Of a DNA stretch of 64,000 nucleotides, positions 22,318 to 33,827 are shown piece after piece (position 1 is the first letter of the stretch; each line of letters opens with the position of its first letter). The notes beneath the pieces were generated by a model. It was given only the letters and a program-made list of their open reading frames with translations, searched no databases and had not been told where the DNA came from. Origin of the DNA: Amoeboaphelidium protococcarum (Eukaryota > Aphelidiomycota > Aphelidea); assembly GCA_023515745.1 (NCBI GenBank), contig JALECJ010000255.1, positions 1,126,001 to 1,190,000 on the forward strand, in the 5' to 3' direction. The position numbers and the translations under genes are program-made.

Positions 22318-23901
22318 ATGGTCAAGGTTAGTGTAAAGTGGAGTGGTAAAAAGTTTGATGATCTGGAGTTGAACTTGAATGAGAGTGGTGCATTGGAGTT
22401 CAAAGGTGTCTTGTATTCTCTGACTGGAGTTGAGGTGGAGCGTTAGAAGATTTTGATTAAAGGTGTCGGTCAGCTGAAAGATGATACTGATCTGACGAAT
22501 GCTAAGATTAAGGATGGCGATACGTTCATAATGATGGGAACTCCGGCGGAAAAGCGGTTGAATGAGAGTGAGGTGTAGAAGGTTACATTCATTGAAGATT
22601 TGAGTGATAGTGAGATTGCCACAGTGGTTGAGAATCTGCCGCCTGGCCTGGTTAATTTGGGCAATACTTGTTATATGAATTCCGTGTTGTAGTGTCTATC
22701 ATGTATGCCCGAGTTGAAGTCTGCTTTGAATTAAGCTAGCAATGGTAGTGGTAGTAACAACAACAACTAGACTACCAAGATGCTGGTGGACAGTATGAGG
22801 GATTTATTTAATTAAATGTCTCCCTCTGGTACTATTGGATCAGCAGGCGGTAGCGTTATGAATTAAAAAAGAGAAGCCAAGTTGACTCCACTCTTCTTTC
22901 TGAATGCTCTGCGCATGTATAATCCTCAGTTTGCCCATTAGGAGTCTCTGAGTGGAGCGGAGCGTCAGGTGGCCGTGGCGAAGGGGATGGCCACCTAGCA
23001 TTACTCCTAGTAAGATGCTGAGGAGTGTTTTGGCTCTATAACTGGTGCTCTGATGGCTCATGGTGGTGCTGTGGGTGAATTTGTGAATAAGTACATGACG
23101 GGCAGTGTGAAGTACACTCTCAAGTCTCCAACGGGTGAGGAGGAGTATAGGATGGACACTTTTACAAAGCTCGCCTGTCACATTACCGGTACCACGAATA
23201 ATCTGCAGCAGTCCATAGAGTCATCTTTGAAGGAGACGGTGGAGATGAGAGGACAGGAGTGGCAGAAGGTGGGCCGTCTGACCAAGTGCCCACAGTACCT
23301 CACCGTGAACATGGTTAGATTCTTTTGGAAGGTTGGCAGCAATGTGAAGGCCAAGATTATGCGCGCAGTCAAGTTTCCTCTAGAATTGGACATGTTTGAA
23401 TTCATGGACAGTGGTAGTAGTACTAGTAATGGTGGTAGTGGCAATAATAACGAAGTACTGTAATTGAGAGAAGTTGTAAAGGCACAGCTGAGGGCAAGAT
23501 CAGATTTAAAATTGGAGAAGGAACGTGCTCTGAAGAGTGGTAAGCCATTTACATAGACTAGACCAGATTATAAGAGTCTTGGTATAAAGACTTTGGATGA
23601 TCTCAAGTAGGACCCCTCGATGGTGGCAATGTTGAGCAGCGATGATGGCGCCAATCATCATGGCATTTATTAACTCTCTGCCGTTCTGACTCACATTGGA
23701 CGCTCGGCAGACTCTGGTCATTACATGGCATGGGTACGTGATCAGGCAGGTAATGACAATGATAGTGATAGTGGAGCTTGGCACAAGTTTGATGACGATG
23801 TCGTGTCCAAGGTGTCTGAAGATGATGTCGTTAAACTGTGTGGTGGTGGAGACTGGCACATGGCTTACATGTTATTGTACTCTACCGTCAAACTGCATTG
23901 A
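22318..23901 (+). CDS. UBP6: Usp14/Ubp6-type proteasomal ubiquitin hydrolase
   Basis: 527 residues. The N-terminal ubiquitin-like domain (1-78; VSVKWSGKKFDDLEL) docks on the proteasome. The USP catalytic domain starts at the Cys box GLVNLGNTCYMNSVLQCL with Cys118. It continues with QQDAEECF (both Gln are TAR codons at conserved positions) and ends with the His box GRSADSGHYMAWVRD (His468) and a DDDVV stretch. The length and UBL-USP order match Usp14/Ubp6, which trims ubiquitin chains at the 19S lid. A Gly/Ser/Asn-rich insertion near residues 140-180 and another near 370 are unusual. Rpn6 of the same complex is encoded 3 kb away, but this is not an operon. Confidence 0.95.
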
Positions 23902-24043
23902 GTTAACAACTACTCTATCTCTATCTAATCATCATAACTAATTGAAAGATTTAAATAGTTGTATTCAATCTCTAATCTCTTCACAATCTTTTAGTTTAAA
24001 CTATTTATCTCACTTTATATAATCCAGTACAAATCTATCAGTA

Positions 24044-25209
24044 TCAGTGCAGAAAAGACTTTATGCTAGAGGCAACAAAGTCTGGCTGCAGATTACCTGC
24101 ATTCATCAGTGTCTATTCATCGGTGACACCGCTCATGACCAGCAGAGTCTTTACTCCACCGTGTTGACCAAATGCAATATCAGTATCAAGACGATCGCCA
24201 ACCATAAGACAACGTTTTCTAACCACGTGCAGATTCTACGTCTCCTCCAACTCTTCCAAAATACAATCTAACATTGTGGCATGAGGCTTACCAAAAATAT
24301 GATCAGGCTCGCGTCCTATCGCTGTGCTTATAGCATTGACAGCGCATCCTGTTCCGGGGAATAGATATTATCCAGTTGGGTACTAAGCATCGGTATTAGT
24401 GGCAAAGTAATGACACGGCTCTGCTGCTGTTGTCGAGGGAGCTGAACCATCTCCAGGACATAACGCCACCAGATGGTTGTAACGCAAATACATATGCGCC
24501 TGGGCAATCTTTCGATAGCTCAGATTAAAGTCTGCACCAACAACCACAGCATTAACTTGGGGATCCGGCTTGATTAAATCAAATTCATGAGGTGAAAATT
24601 CGTGCAATTCATTGTTAGAATCCGCCATCTTAGCACTTATATCGGCCATTGTAACGGTGGGTATGCCCTCTGCATGCAACTCATCAATCAGGCCACTCTC
24701 GCCTATTACGAAAACCTTCTTATTAATATCATGATGACTATTCTACTCTTGACTTGAAGAAGTGATAGAAGACAAATTGGTCAGACAGTAAGGACGGACG
24801 TGCTTCTTAATGTAATATGCAGTGGCAAAAGCAGAACTAAAGATGTCAGTCTCCTCTACAAAATCCAGACCAAGCATCTTGAACTTTTTCATATAATCTC
24901 TTCTACTCTTGGTACTATTATTTGACACAAAAATCAGTTTCTTATTCTACATATGGTATTATGGATAGTTAGTAATATACATTCACCATAATATATGTCA
25001 ATCATACCATCGATCTGAGCATAAGCATGACGTCTTTAGCTCCATCAATCAATTTGTTCCCATTCCAAATCACGCCTACATTTATTCAAGTTAATAATAT
25101 AATATTCATCGGGTATATTCAACATATTAATACCATCACAATCGAAAAGGATCAAGTCAACATTATTGACTAGACGCGTGGCTGTTGTTGCGTCTTCTAC
25201 TCTGATCAT
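24044..25209 (-). CDS. HAD phosphatase, p-nitrophenylphosphatase/phosphoglycolate phosphatase type
   Basis: Three exons, 25209..25134, 25075..25008, 24946..24044; introns 58 and 61 nt, both ending TGTAG, the second with a TACTAAC branch sequence; 348 residues. HAD motifs: DLILFDCDGV with the nucleophile pair split by intron 1 at the glycine codon, then FVSNNSTKSR (motif II), VVVGADF.LSY in the cap, KPHATMLD with the motif III lysine, and MVGDRLDTDIAFG (motif IV). This is the PHO13/PGP family, which clears 2-phosphoglycolate and related side products. The exon 3 frame uses six TAR codons. Cytosolic; no targeting signal seen. Confidence 0.92.
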
Positions 25210-25409
25210 CGTATCGCTATCGCAATCGCTGTGTCAAACTGATTCTATACGGAGAAAATCAAAGATTTGCTCTTATCTAGTCACGAAATTTTATAAATTA
25301 CTAAATTTATTACTGGTTTACTTTATCAACTCAGTCACCTTAGTTAAGATGGTACTAAGATTGTCAGGTAATAGATCCACCGAATATCCATTATCAATCA
25401 AACATATTC

Positions 25410-26171
25410 TCAATGCTAAAAGATCAAGTTGACCTCATCAAAATCTGGAGGACACCCTTTCCTGTCAGGCCTCACAACGGTTTCATTCTGACAGCTCTTT
25501 GGCAACTGGAACAACGCGTCGCTCTGCGGGCCGATCGTAAAGTCAAACCAGTCGGTGGCGCCTGGATCATTTGCCTAATTGGTCGTTCTCAGCGGAATAC
25601 GCAACTATTTACCATCCAGAGCTGTGGCCGTCGTGGAATACTCGTACACAGTGTCACCATCACCCACCTCACCCAGACGCCACTTCTCTGCCTGTACACC
25701 CCTAAACTCTTGCACTCCTTCAAACACTGCACCTTGGAGCCAATTAGGAGCCAGAACTGGCAGGAAAGAATGAGACATGTAACACTCAGGATCTTATTTT
25801 GATTATTATTATTCAGCAGATTTGCCTTCAACATCACGCACCACCTCCTTATCTGAAGTGGTGGTTGTAGGAAACAGAGAGTAAGTTACACCATCACGAA
25901 AGATTATAGAGCACACCATGTTCCACTCATTGTCTAGATTCAAATAATGATCATAGAAATCGAATCGATGATAACTTTCCAACGGTTTCTTTGCATTGTA
26001 CGCGTAATAAGTCTTGGTCCACCTGGAAGGAGATGCACTCTACTCGGTACCAATTTTGAGCAGGGTCGCGTTGAATTGCAAAGGCAATACTGGAGGCTCT
26101 TTTTCAGTGGAAACCCCAAGACCTTAAATGGCCTTAATCAGACACAATGCACCAAATACAAAAGATATCAT
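25410..26171 (-). CDS. Secreted protein of the plant At4g14100-like family
   Basis: 253 residues. Signal peptide at 1-20 (ISFVFGALCLIKAIQG). Blocks resemble an uncharacterised secreted family best known in plants: LPLQFNATLLKI, YHRFDFYDHYLN, then CYMSHSFLPVLAPNWLQGA, EKWRL, and a final pair of cysteines (CQNE, GCPPDFDEVNLIF). The family has no established biochemical role. Seven TAR codons lie in the frame, four of them in an EQQQSKQDP stretch. Tandem with the HAD phosphatase gene, same strand, 200 bp upstream of it. Confidence 0.75.
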
Positions 26172-26379
26172 AGCTCGTACTATAATGCTGTTGATGTTTG
26201 TTAGAGGAGACAAAAAAATTTTTCGTTCTGACAACCCATTTGGCCCCCTTAAAATCAATGAAGTTCTAATAACCCCGTCAACAGTCAAAAGTCAATAAAA
26301 TTACGGCTAAAAACGAGCAAGTAAAAAGATGATGGAAGGGGAGGTAACGTAAATTTTTTATTATCACACATGCATCTGC

Positions 26380-27693
26380 TCAAGCGCGCAATAGTTTACT
26401 TTTAAGAAACAGAGAATCTACCGCTCCATCCAGCTCCTTCAATGCCAAAAGAACATTCTCATACAGTTCAATGCCTTGATCGCCACCCAACTCTTCAGCA
26501 TTATTATTATTCGCAGACTTCTTTGCTGTTTGATCAGCAGCAGCAGCCACGTCGTCTTCAAACATCACCAGCGTGCCATCTGACTGATCCAGAACGCCTT
26601 TCAACTCTCCATCCAGAATCAACATGGACAACTTTCTCTCAATCAGAGCGTGGTCAAGACCAATCAACTTGGCCACATGAGAAATCTGCACTCTACTATA
26701 CGGCTCAACCACTCTCAGGATATGGGAGGTTAGCAGCATCTCATACAGCTTCTGCAGATGATTCTTCACCAAAATATCAGCCTGCAGCTCTTATGGATAC
26801 TTTTAGATAGTATCCGTAAATGAATGCAGAGAACGCTACTTACTAGCGGTAGAAATAGCCTGCATGGCCTCAATATGAGTGGACTTGTACTTGTTGGCAA
26901 TCTTACCATTCACAATGTTGGTAACGTCATCCACCTCCTGCAACATAATCTTGGCCAATATCATGTACTTGACACCCAGAACGGCATTATCTTGATCACC
27001 ATTACCGAAAGCTCCTTCAGCAACCTCGTAGAAGTAAGAGTATGCCGTCTTGTAATCACGTTCTTCAGCGTGCAAGGTACCGGATTACTTATCCAATTCC
27101 ACTTGCAATTCTGGTGGGCAATAGATGGCATTAGCACTGGTCCTGGCACTAGTCAGCGAAGCTCTAGCCTTTGGCAGATTTCTCAGCTGCAAGAAGCACT
27201 TGCTCTCCAGAAGAAATACATCCACCAACGCTGGTTTATCATCAAGCTTCTTTAGCACTTTCAGCAAGTCATTGATCAGTGCAAGAGCTTCGCTGTAACG
27301 CAGAGACTCCAGATAGATGGAGATCAATTTTGTCTCCAGAGCTCTAGTTAGAAACTGGAAATTCTCCTTATTGGCATAGGCGATCAACTTTTATACAGTT
27401 TCAATGACTGCAGTGTGTTCCCCCGTGGCAGCCAGGATATCGACCAGTGAGCGAATAATCTTTGACAACTTTGCCTTGGACGTACTAGTATACTGTTGAA
27501 GAACCTGTTCAACCAAATGGACCAAGTCAGCAGTAGCTTTATTATCAGCAAGCAGCTGAGCCAATTCAAGTAATGCCTACTCCCTCACACTGTCGCTCTA
27601 CTGCTCATCAGACACAATCTTTTCATAAGCAGCTTTACACTTTTTCCAGTCTCCTGCGCTTCTCGCTGCCAGTATAATATCGTTCACAGTCAT
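26380..27693 (-). CDS. RPN6: 26S proteasome lid subunit Rpn6/PSMD11
   Basis: 437 residues, close to the family's usual 420-435. TPR-like helical repeats fill residues 1-300, and [19 protein letters not shown] is nearly identical to known Rpn6, its first Gln being TAA here. A PCI domain follows ([43 protein letters not shown]). It ends with the helix [16 protein letters not shown] short Ala/Asn-rich insert ([14 protein letters not shown]) lies after the PCI winged helix. The product bridges lid and base in the 19S particle. Twelve or so TAR codons interrupt it under the standard code. Confidence 0.97.
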
Positions 27694-28478
27694 AACTTTG
27701 ACTAGTTAAAATATACTCAGAATGTTTACAAGAGCTAATTTGAGAAAAGTCAAGTTCACTTAATATTAGGCGAAAACTAACAAGCGAAAAGGGAAATGCC
27801 CGACGTTGAGAAAGACGAAAGATTCAAGCAATGAAAACCAGCTTCAACTAAAGTAGCACCGTACGTCAAAAACAGATTTCATAGATAGAACTAAAATAAA
27901 TCTATCAAATTTTCAAAAATATTGCATTTAAGGTAAGACAGAAGTCCGAGTCGCTTTCAGTAGAGCAATCCAATTTGGTGTCAAAATTGACGGTGGGAAG
28001 AGCTGTCGATTCCCACTACTCACTCAAAGCTGGTGTTTAAGACAGGAAGAAGACGGGGATTTGTCATTGCCTAATAACTCTTCTGTTTTCAGCCTCCAGA
28101 CATGTAATAGTGTAAGTCATAATGTCAAGTATGAAGCCTCCAGCTGGAGCGAAATGAGCAATATTGTGTCCATTATCTACTGTAGTCAGTCTTGCATTGC
28201 CACTATCGAAAATTTCGAATTAGCGAAATCCTCTTTCGAATCTAAATGTAATGAGCGCGATATCAAGCACTGCATATGGAGCATTACTGGACCTGACAGC
28301 AAATTACGATTAGATATAGGAATGAGAGGCTGAGGATACACACATAGCAATACATATTTAGTAACGGAAGTGTTGGAAATACCTGCACTCTCTATGCCAA
28401 ACTGAAATACTGACAAATGAAGATCGCGAATTAATTCATCACTCCAGGCGTTTATAAACATTGTATTTATTGCAACGA
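27694..28478. other. Intergenic region with a possible small ORF
   Basis: A plus-strand frame 27722..28333 runs 203 codons from ATG to TGA with a Lys/Arg-rich start. It begins only 28 bp from the divergent RPN6 ATG and shows no known domain, so it may be chance under a one-stop code. The rest is the 3' flank of the Crinkler-type gene. Confidence 0.3.
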
Positions 28479-30221
28479 TCACACTTCAAGTTGAAGCACA
28501 TATTGTTTCAATCCCGGAACTGCAATTACTTGTGTACTACCTTGTTTATCCAGAAACTTCTGCTTCTAAAACTTGGCAAAGCGATGAGGAGGCACCACAA
28601 AATACAACTTTGGATCGTCGTATAACCCACACAGCTGTTTTAGAACTCGAACGCCACGTATAGGATGTTCGGCACCGACGGTAAATTGAAACATTCCCTA
28701 TTTGCTAATAGAATCGACAGCAGGAAACTGATCATCGTCGGTAGGCTCGTAGTAAGATATCAGAGGTGGTGATGGGAGACTGTTTTTCCCCATCGAAGTT
28801 CGATCTCCACTCAGTTTATCCAGCTCAAGTTCTGACTCAGTATCATCTTCCAAGTTGCGACACTTCAACGTCATTCCACCTTTTGAAAATATCCGATGAC
28901 CATAAATTTCAAACAAATGTCTTGAGATTTCATCTGGCATGCCACCGATCATGGCTCTTAGATTGGCTATCATTTCTTCGTAATGGCGATCCCAGAGCTG
29001 TTCTCCAACATACTTTGATGCAATATCAACAAACAGAAATCGATACGGAAACCCCTGTCTCTCCCCAACTATCATGTGCAACAAAGTATGAGTGGTCTCA
29101 AACATCTTGCTTGGTGCACCAACAGCGCGCAGACTTTTTACAGCATCTGCGTCACCAAGTGCAGCCTCCATTTCACGCGGGTCCTCTCTAACATACGGTA
29201 CACCGGCCTTAAAATCATAAAACGCGAACCTTGCCACTCCTCCATATATGCGAAAACGTTCAGCAAGTACGTCTGAGGGAAACAAAGGATAGCACTTCTG
29301 ACGACAGACTGATAATTCCTCCAAAGTCCAAACCGGGAAATAACACACGGTAGCTCTCTGCTGCTTGACAAAACCCTTGAAGTGGTCCGAGCGAGGAGAG
29401 GATATGAAGAGAGTGATGCCGGCCGACATCCGAGGACGTGTATCGCGCCCATCAGCAACGTATAGGGTGTCTGATCGGCATATAAGGTTGGTAATCACGG
29501 AACCGTCAGTAGGCCCAACAACATCGTGATTCTCCAAGTCATAGCATTCAAACTCATCACCCTTGTGATAAACTATGCGCTTTGGTTTCCATGGAGAGTC
29601 GTCGTTCATAATACGAAATAGTATGTATATGAAGAACAGCGATTTTCCTATTCCTGGTGTTCCTGAAATACCAAACCACGTTACTCCGGCAACGATCCCC
29701 TCCAGTAACAATCCAAATACATCTTCATAACATTTCCGCACAAACAATCGTTGAATTTTTTCATCCAGAATCGGCAAGTACGCATTATATCCTGATGAGA
29801 TACACTAATCACTCAGTTTTGCATTCACAAACGATTTTAAGCGCAACGACAATTCATCCAACCTTTACCGTTTGGCAGTAGATGCAAGGTTTGTATCCGG
29901 AGACAAGCGGCTAGACACACGAGATTCTGGAATCAATACCAGCAAAGCACTCATCTTCTTCTTTCCTGCCTCTCCAAGATCAGTGATAAGAATCTCTTCA
30001 TCCAAAGGCTCGCCACTCAGCTCGGCTTAGTTTTTGAATACTTTCAAATCCGACGAATCGACTTTGGCCAGTTTATTCTCATTCTCTGCCTTAATTGCTT
30101 TGCGGAGGTCGGCAATGTCATCAGTGGATTTCACATACACCTTATCGGCGGTAGAATTGCTGAATGGTGTGCCATCAGCCTGCACAAGAGAATACCAAAT
30201 TCGTAAACCGTCGCTCGACAT
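28479..30221 (-). CDS. Crinkler (CRN)-type protein with ubiquitin-like N-terminus and P-loop NTPase
   Basis: 580 residues in one frame. The N-terminus (LRIWYSLVQADGTPFSN, DIADLRKAIKAENENKL, LKVFKN) matches the ubiquitin-like header of Crinkler proteins. The middle has a Walker A GISGTPGIGKSLFFIY near 186-199, in the context usual for the CRN/RHS-type NTPase, and FLFVDIASKYVG later. Such proteins are known from oomycetes, chytrids and arbuscular-mycorrhizal fungi, where some are host-directed effectors and others may act inside their own cells. The start at 30221 fits the header; a longer in-frame ATG at 30278 would add a basic hydrophobic leader. No C-terminal nuclease motif is recognised. 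Its role here is unknown. Confidence 0.82.
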
Positions 30222-30589
30222 TTTTGATTTGAAAATTAAAGAGAAAAAGAGAACGCGCGTATGCTTTGACCACTTCAATCAGCTATTTCTGAGTATGAGC
30301 AATGCGCGACTTTTATAATACCATCCCGAAAGATTGAACCTTTGCACCGCTAACGCTTGATAACTGAATGTTAGACCTTTGCATGCATGACATGTTTAGT
30401 CACGTTTCATTTGTTGCTTAAATTTCTCTTTTGGGGCTAAAATTAGGCAAACCTTAGTGCACGATTTAGTGTACAGTACTTTCATACTGAGATAATCGCA
30501 CAACGTTTCTGAACGCCGAATAGTTTGCAGAACGTTTTTTGCAGATTGCTTTTGTTGCCAACAATTTACAAAACTACTGTAGTCGAACA

Positions 30590-31426
30590 ATGTAGAGCAT
30601 CATCAAGCGTTCTGTTAGACTGTACACCAGCTAAGCTTCTAGCTCTAATTATCAATACATCATTTCAAATGTGCATGCTGACAAGAAGGTTGGTGTAATT
30701 CAGCTGAACCGTCCGAAGCAGTTGAATGCTCTGTGTGATGGTTTGATGCGCGAAGTTGACCAGGCTTTGAAGTCTTTCGACAAGGACGATAATGTGCATG
30801 TAGCGATCCTGACTGGCAGTGATAGAGCATTCGCCGCTGGTGCTGATATTAAGGAGATGGCTGACACTAACTTGCCTCGCAACTACAAAAGTAACTTTCT
30901 CGCCCACTGGTCCAATGTCACCCAGTTCCGTAAGCCTCTGATTGCCGCCGTCTCTGGATTCGCTCTTGGTGGTGGATGTGAATTGGCAATGATGTGTGAT
31001 ATCATAGTCGCTTCGGATAATGCAATATTTTCACAGCCTGAGATCAAGTTGGGAACTATTCCTGGTGCTGGTGGCACGTAGCGATTGTGCTAGAGTGTTG
31101 GCAAGAGTAATGCCATGTGGTTGGTGTTGAGTGGTCAGAATATGACTGCGCAGGAGGCCATGTAGAGAAATTTGGTGACTGCTGTGTTCCCACAGGCCGA
31201 TCTGATGAAGGAAGCTACCAAGATGGCCGAGAAGATTGCCCAACAATCTGTTCCAATCCTGATGATGGCTAAAGAAGCTGTGAATTACAGCTACGATGTC
31301 GCTGGGTTGTAACAAGGATTGCAGTATGAGAGACGTCTGTTCCAGTCCACCTTTGGATTCAAGGATCGCGCTGAAGGAATGAAGGCTTTCGTGGAGAAGA
31401 GGAAGCCAAATTTTACTCACGAATGA
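30590..31426 (+). CDS. ECHS1: Mitochondrial enoyl-CoA hydratase
   Basis: 278 residues. A basic, Ser/Arg-rich start ([17 protein letters not shown]) fits a mitochondrial presequence. The crotonase fold follows: [25 protein letters not shown] (oxyanion hole), [15 protein letters not shown] with one catalytic Glu, and [17 protein letters not shown] with the other. The Gln of GGTQRL is encoded by TAG at an invariant position. It hydrates 2-enoyl-CoA in beta-oxidation. The length and both glutamates indicate an active enzyme. The second codon is TAG. Confidence 0.97.
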
Positions 31427-31975
31427 TCTTTTAATCACTTGAATATATTTCTGGTATAAAACTAGATCATTTCACTTTTTAGCTTGTCGCAACTACTCTA
31501 TGTGGTTGGAGCTTCACTGCAGTAGACCGCTTTTCATTTCGCGTCAAACTGATAGATCGCGTTCGTATCTTTAAATGCAACCTTAACCGTCGTCATCGCT
31601 GAATCTTTTGCTTCCGCTTACCAGAGGAATCTGTAGAGTATTCTTATCGGTAGTATTAAGGAAATTGGTATAAACTCTTGAAATACAATTATAGGTATGA
31701 TCTGAATGCACGCGTCTTTATAAGGTGGTTGTATGGCGTTGGGTACGAGTGTGAGGATCAATGATTAGAAAATGTAATAGAATTACCGTTCACGCGTAAT
31801 TTCTAAATCATCAATCTACTACAACATAGACTTCTTTGGGCTGACTGCACTTGTGAAGTACAAGCACTCATTTAACCAGTCACACCCCTTTGAAGATGCG
31901 TTCTCATCATGTAAAATGTAGACGCTAATCCTTATCATCATCATCGCTTGTAGATCTTAATAAAATTATAACAAA
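31427..31975. other. Intergenic region upstream of RPS15A
   Basis: 549 bp. A minus-strand frame 31944..31534 (136 residues with one hydrophobic segment) is open but starts only 31 bp from the RPS15A ATG, and its length is within chance. ACGCGT occurs twice (near 31711 and 31795). The ribosomal protein promoter should lie here. Confidence 0.3.
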
Positions 31976-32432
31976 ATGGTCCGTATTAGCGTATTAAATG
32001 ATTGCTTGAATGCCATGTGCAATGCCGAGAAGAGAGGCAAGAGACAGGTGATGATCCGCCCATCATCTAAGGTGATTGTCAAGTTTCTGTCAGTCATGCA
32101 AAAGCACGGTAAGATTAGAATTGTATTGTACATTTACAATTAATCTATAATTTTTTTAAGCACTAAGTGTAGGATATATTGGCGAGTTTGAGATTATCGA
32201 TGATCATCGCTCTAACAAGATTGTGGTGCAGCTGAACGGTCGTCTCAACAAGGCTGGTGTCATTTCTCCTCGTTACTCTGTCCAGGTGAAGGATATTGAG
32301 AAGTGGGTGAACAACTTGCTGCCATCCCGTCAGTTTGGCTACCTCATCTTTACCACTGATGCTGGTATTATGGACCACGAAGAGGCTAGACGTAAGCACG
32401 CTGGTGGTAAGATCCTGGGTTACTTCTATTGA
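31976..32432 (+). CDS. RPS15A: Cytosolic ribosomal protein S15A (uS8)
   Basis: Exon 1 31976..32108, intron of 64 nt (GTAAG to GTGTAG), exon 2 32173..32432; 130 residues, exactly the family length. Near-identical blocks include [28 protein letters not shown] (completed by splicing), [25 protein letters not shown] and [19 protein letters not shown]. It is a component of the 40S subunit. It contains five Gln codons, all CAA or CAG and none TAR, unlike most neighbours. This fits a highly expressed gene avoiding the reassigned codons. Confidence 0.98.
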
Positions 32433-32596
32433 TCACTTCATCTTATAAAGTTTCATCACTCTCAGCATTGCTTTATCTTTTGATCTTCAGACACTCTTTT
32501 AGTGACGCGTCTTCTTCGCTCCTTTATCGACGCGTTTCGGTTGTCTCTTTTGTATGGAATCGCCACATCTTAGTCGCAACTGATTATCATACTATA

Positions 32597-33595
32597 ATGA
32601 CATCTGAGGAGCGTAGAGAACGGCGAAGGTAAAAGATTTTGGAAGGTGGATAGGACAGGTTGTAGCAGATTAGCTCCACACTTTACAAAGGTGGTTAAGC
32701 TCCTTCTGATGATGAAATACGGAATGCCGTTAAGAGTTAGAATGCTGATCAAAATGTTCAGTCTATAGTAAACAGCGATGAGATGACGCCTAAAGATTAG
32801 ATCAAGTCTGAGTTAAATTAATAGTCTTCATTGTATGCTTAATAGGAATCCAAGATGGCATCACAATTAGCTCCAGAAAGTTTTGGTGATTAATAATCTG
32901 GTAAACTTAATGCCTTAGATTAATAGTTACCTCCATCACTGCAAGGGTCTTCAGATTTTTTTGCTCCCATCAATGCCAAGTTGAATGAAGTCCAAGGTGT
33001 CAGATAGAGTTAGACTAAATCTGTGCTTCTAATCCTATGGATGACTCTGTCTGGCATGTTATATACGTTGCATTAGTTTATGAATGTGGTAATTGCATCT
33101 TAAAGCCTCGCTGATAGCCCCAAAAGTTTACATGCTGATGTTAAACTTTTTGGTGGAGTTGTTGAATGTTCGCGTGATCAATTGAATTTTGCTGTTCAGT
33201 AATGGAAGCAAGCGCTGTGGTACGGTGAAGGTTTGAGTGATTTCCCTTTGACGCATTCAGCATAGTACTTGCACAGAGAATTTCTGTTGAATAGATTGCT
33301 ACAGTTATGGGGCAGTAAAGTGGAAATGGCATTGTCGCGTCTTGGTCTATTGTCAAAAGGATTTACAAGATTCTATGAGCAGATTATATTGGTGTGTGAA
33401 AATATTCTCTTAGAGGTTATGGCCTTGTAAGGATGGTAGTTTCTGCTGTTATGGTTTGTGGCTTCTGCTCTGTTCATTACTCTACTCTCTGTCACATCAT
33501 TGAGGCTATCGTTGACGCGTGGGCTCCCTGCTTTCATAGTTGGTGCGATATCCATGATTTATGCATTGCCCATCATAGCCCTAGTATTGCATTGA
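32597..33595 (+). CDS. GET2: Get2/CAMLG-like tail-anchored protein insertion receptor
   Basis: 332 residues with about 25 TAR codons. The N-terminus ERRERRRQKILEGG then DRLQQISSTL matches the charged Get3-binding helix of yeast Get2 and animal CAML (R-rich run, then RL..I). A long Gln/Ser-rich linker follows. Three hydrophobic segments lie in the second half (LLILWMTLSGMLYTL; FLLLWFVASALFITLLSV; AFIVGAISMIYALPIIAL), as in the family. With Get1 it inserts tail-anchored proteins at the ER. Overall identity in this family is low, so the call rests on the N-terminal motif plus three-helix topology. Confidence 0.7.
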
Positions 33596-33664
33596 ATTAT
33601 AAAATGATATATATTTATTTACACTTTAGTTTATTTCAAGATATAGATATTTTTATAATATTCG

Positions 33665-33668
33665 TTAA
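33665..33668. repeat. Target site duplication TTAA, left
   Basis: TTAA directly abuts the left inverted repeat, and an identical TTAA abuts the right one. Insertion at TTAA with exact duplication is the hallmark of the piggyBac superfamily. Confidence 0.9.
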
Positions 33669-33681
33669 CCCTTTCGCTCCC
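33669..33681 (+). repeat. Left terminal inverted repeat of piggyBac element
   Basis: The 13-bp CCCTTTCGCTCCC is the exact reverse complement of the right end. It starts with CCC, as piggyBac-family ends do. Similarity stops just inside (caaacgg versus gagaaaa). Confidence 0.92.
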
Positions 33682-33827
33682 AAACGGTAAGATCTTACCA
33701 TCGCGAAAAGGGGTAACTTTGATCAAATATTTTAAAATCAGTCAAAACATGATATATTTTAATTTCATATAATCTTAATAATTAAAATACGCTCTTTTAA
33801 ATTATACGCTTCAATTTTTTACCTGAT

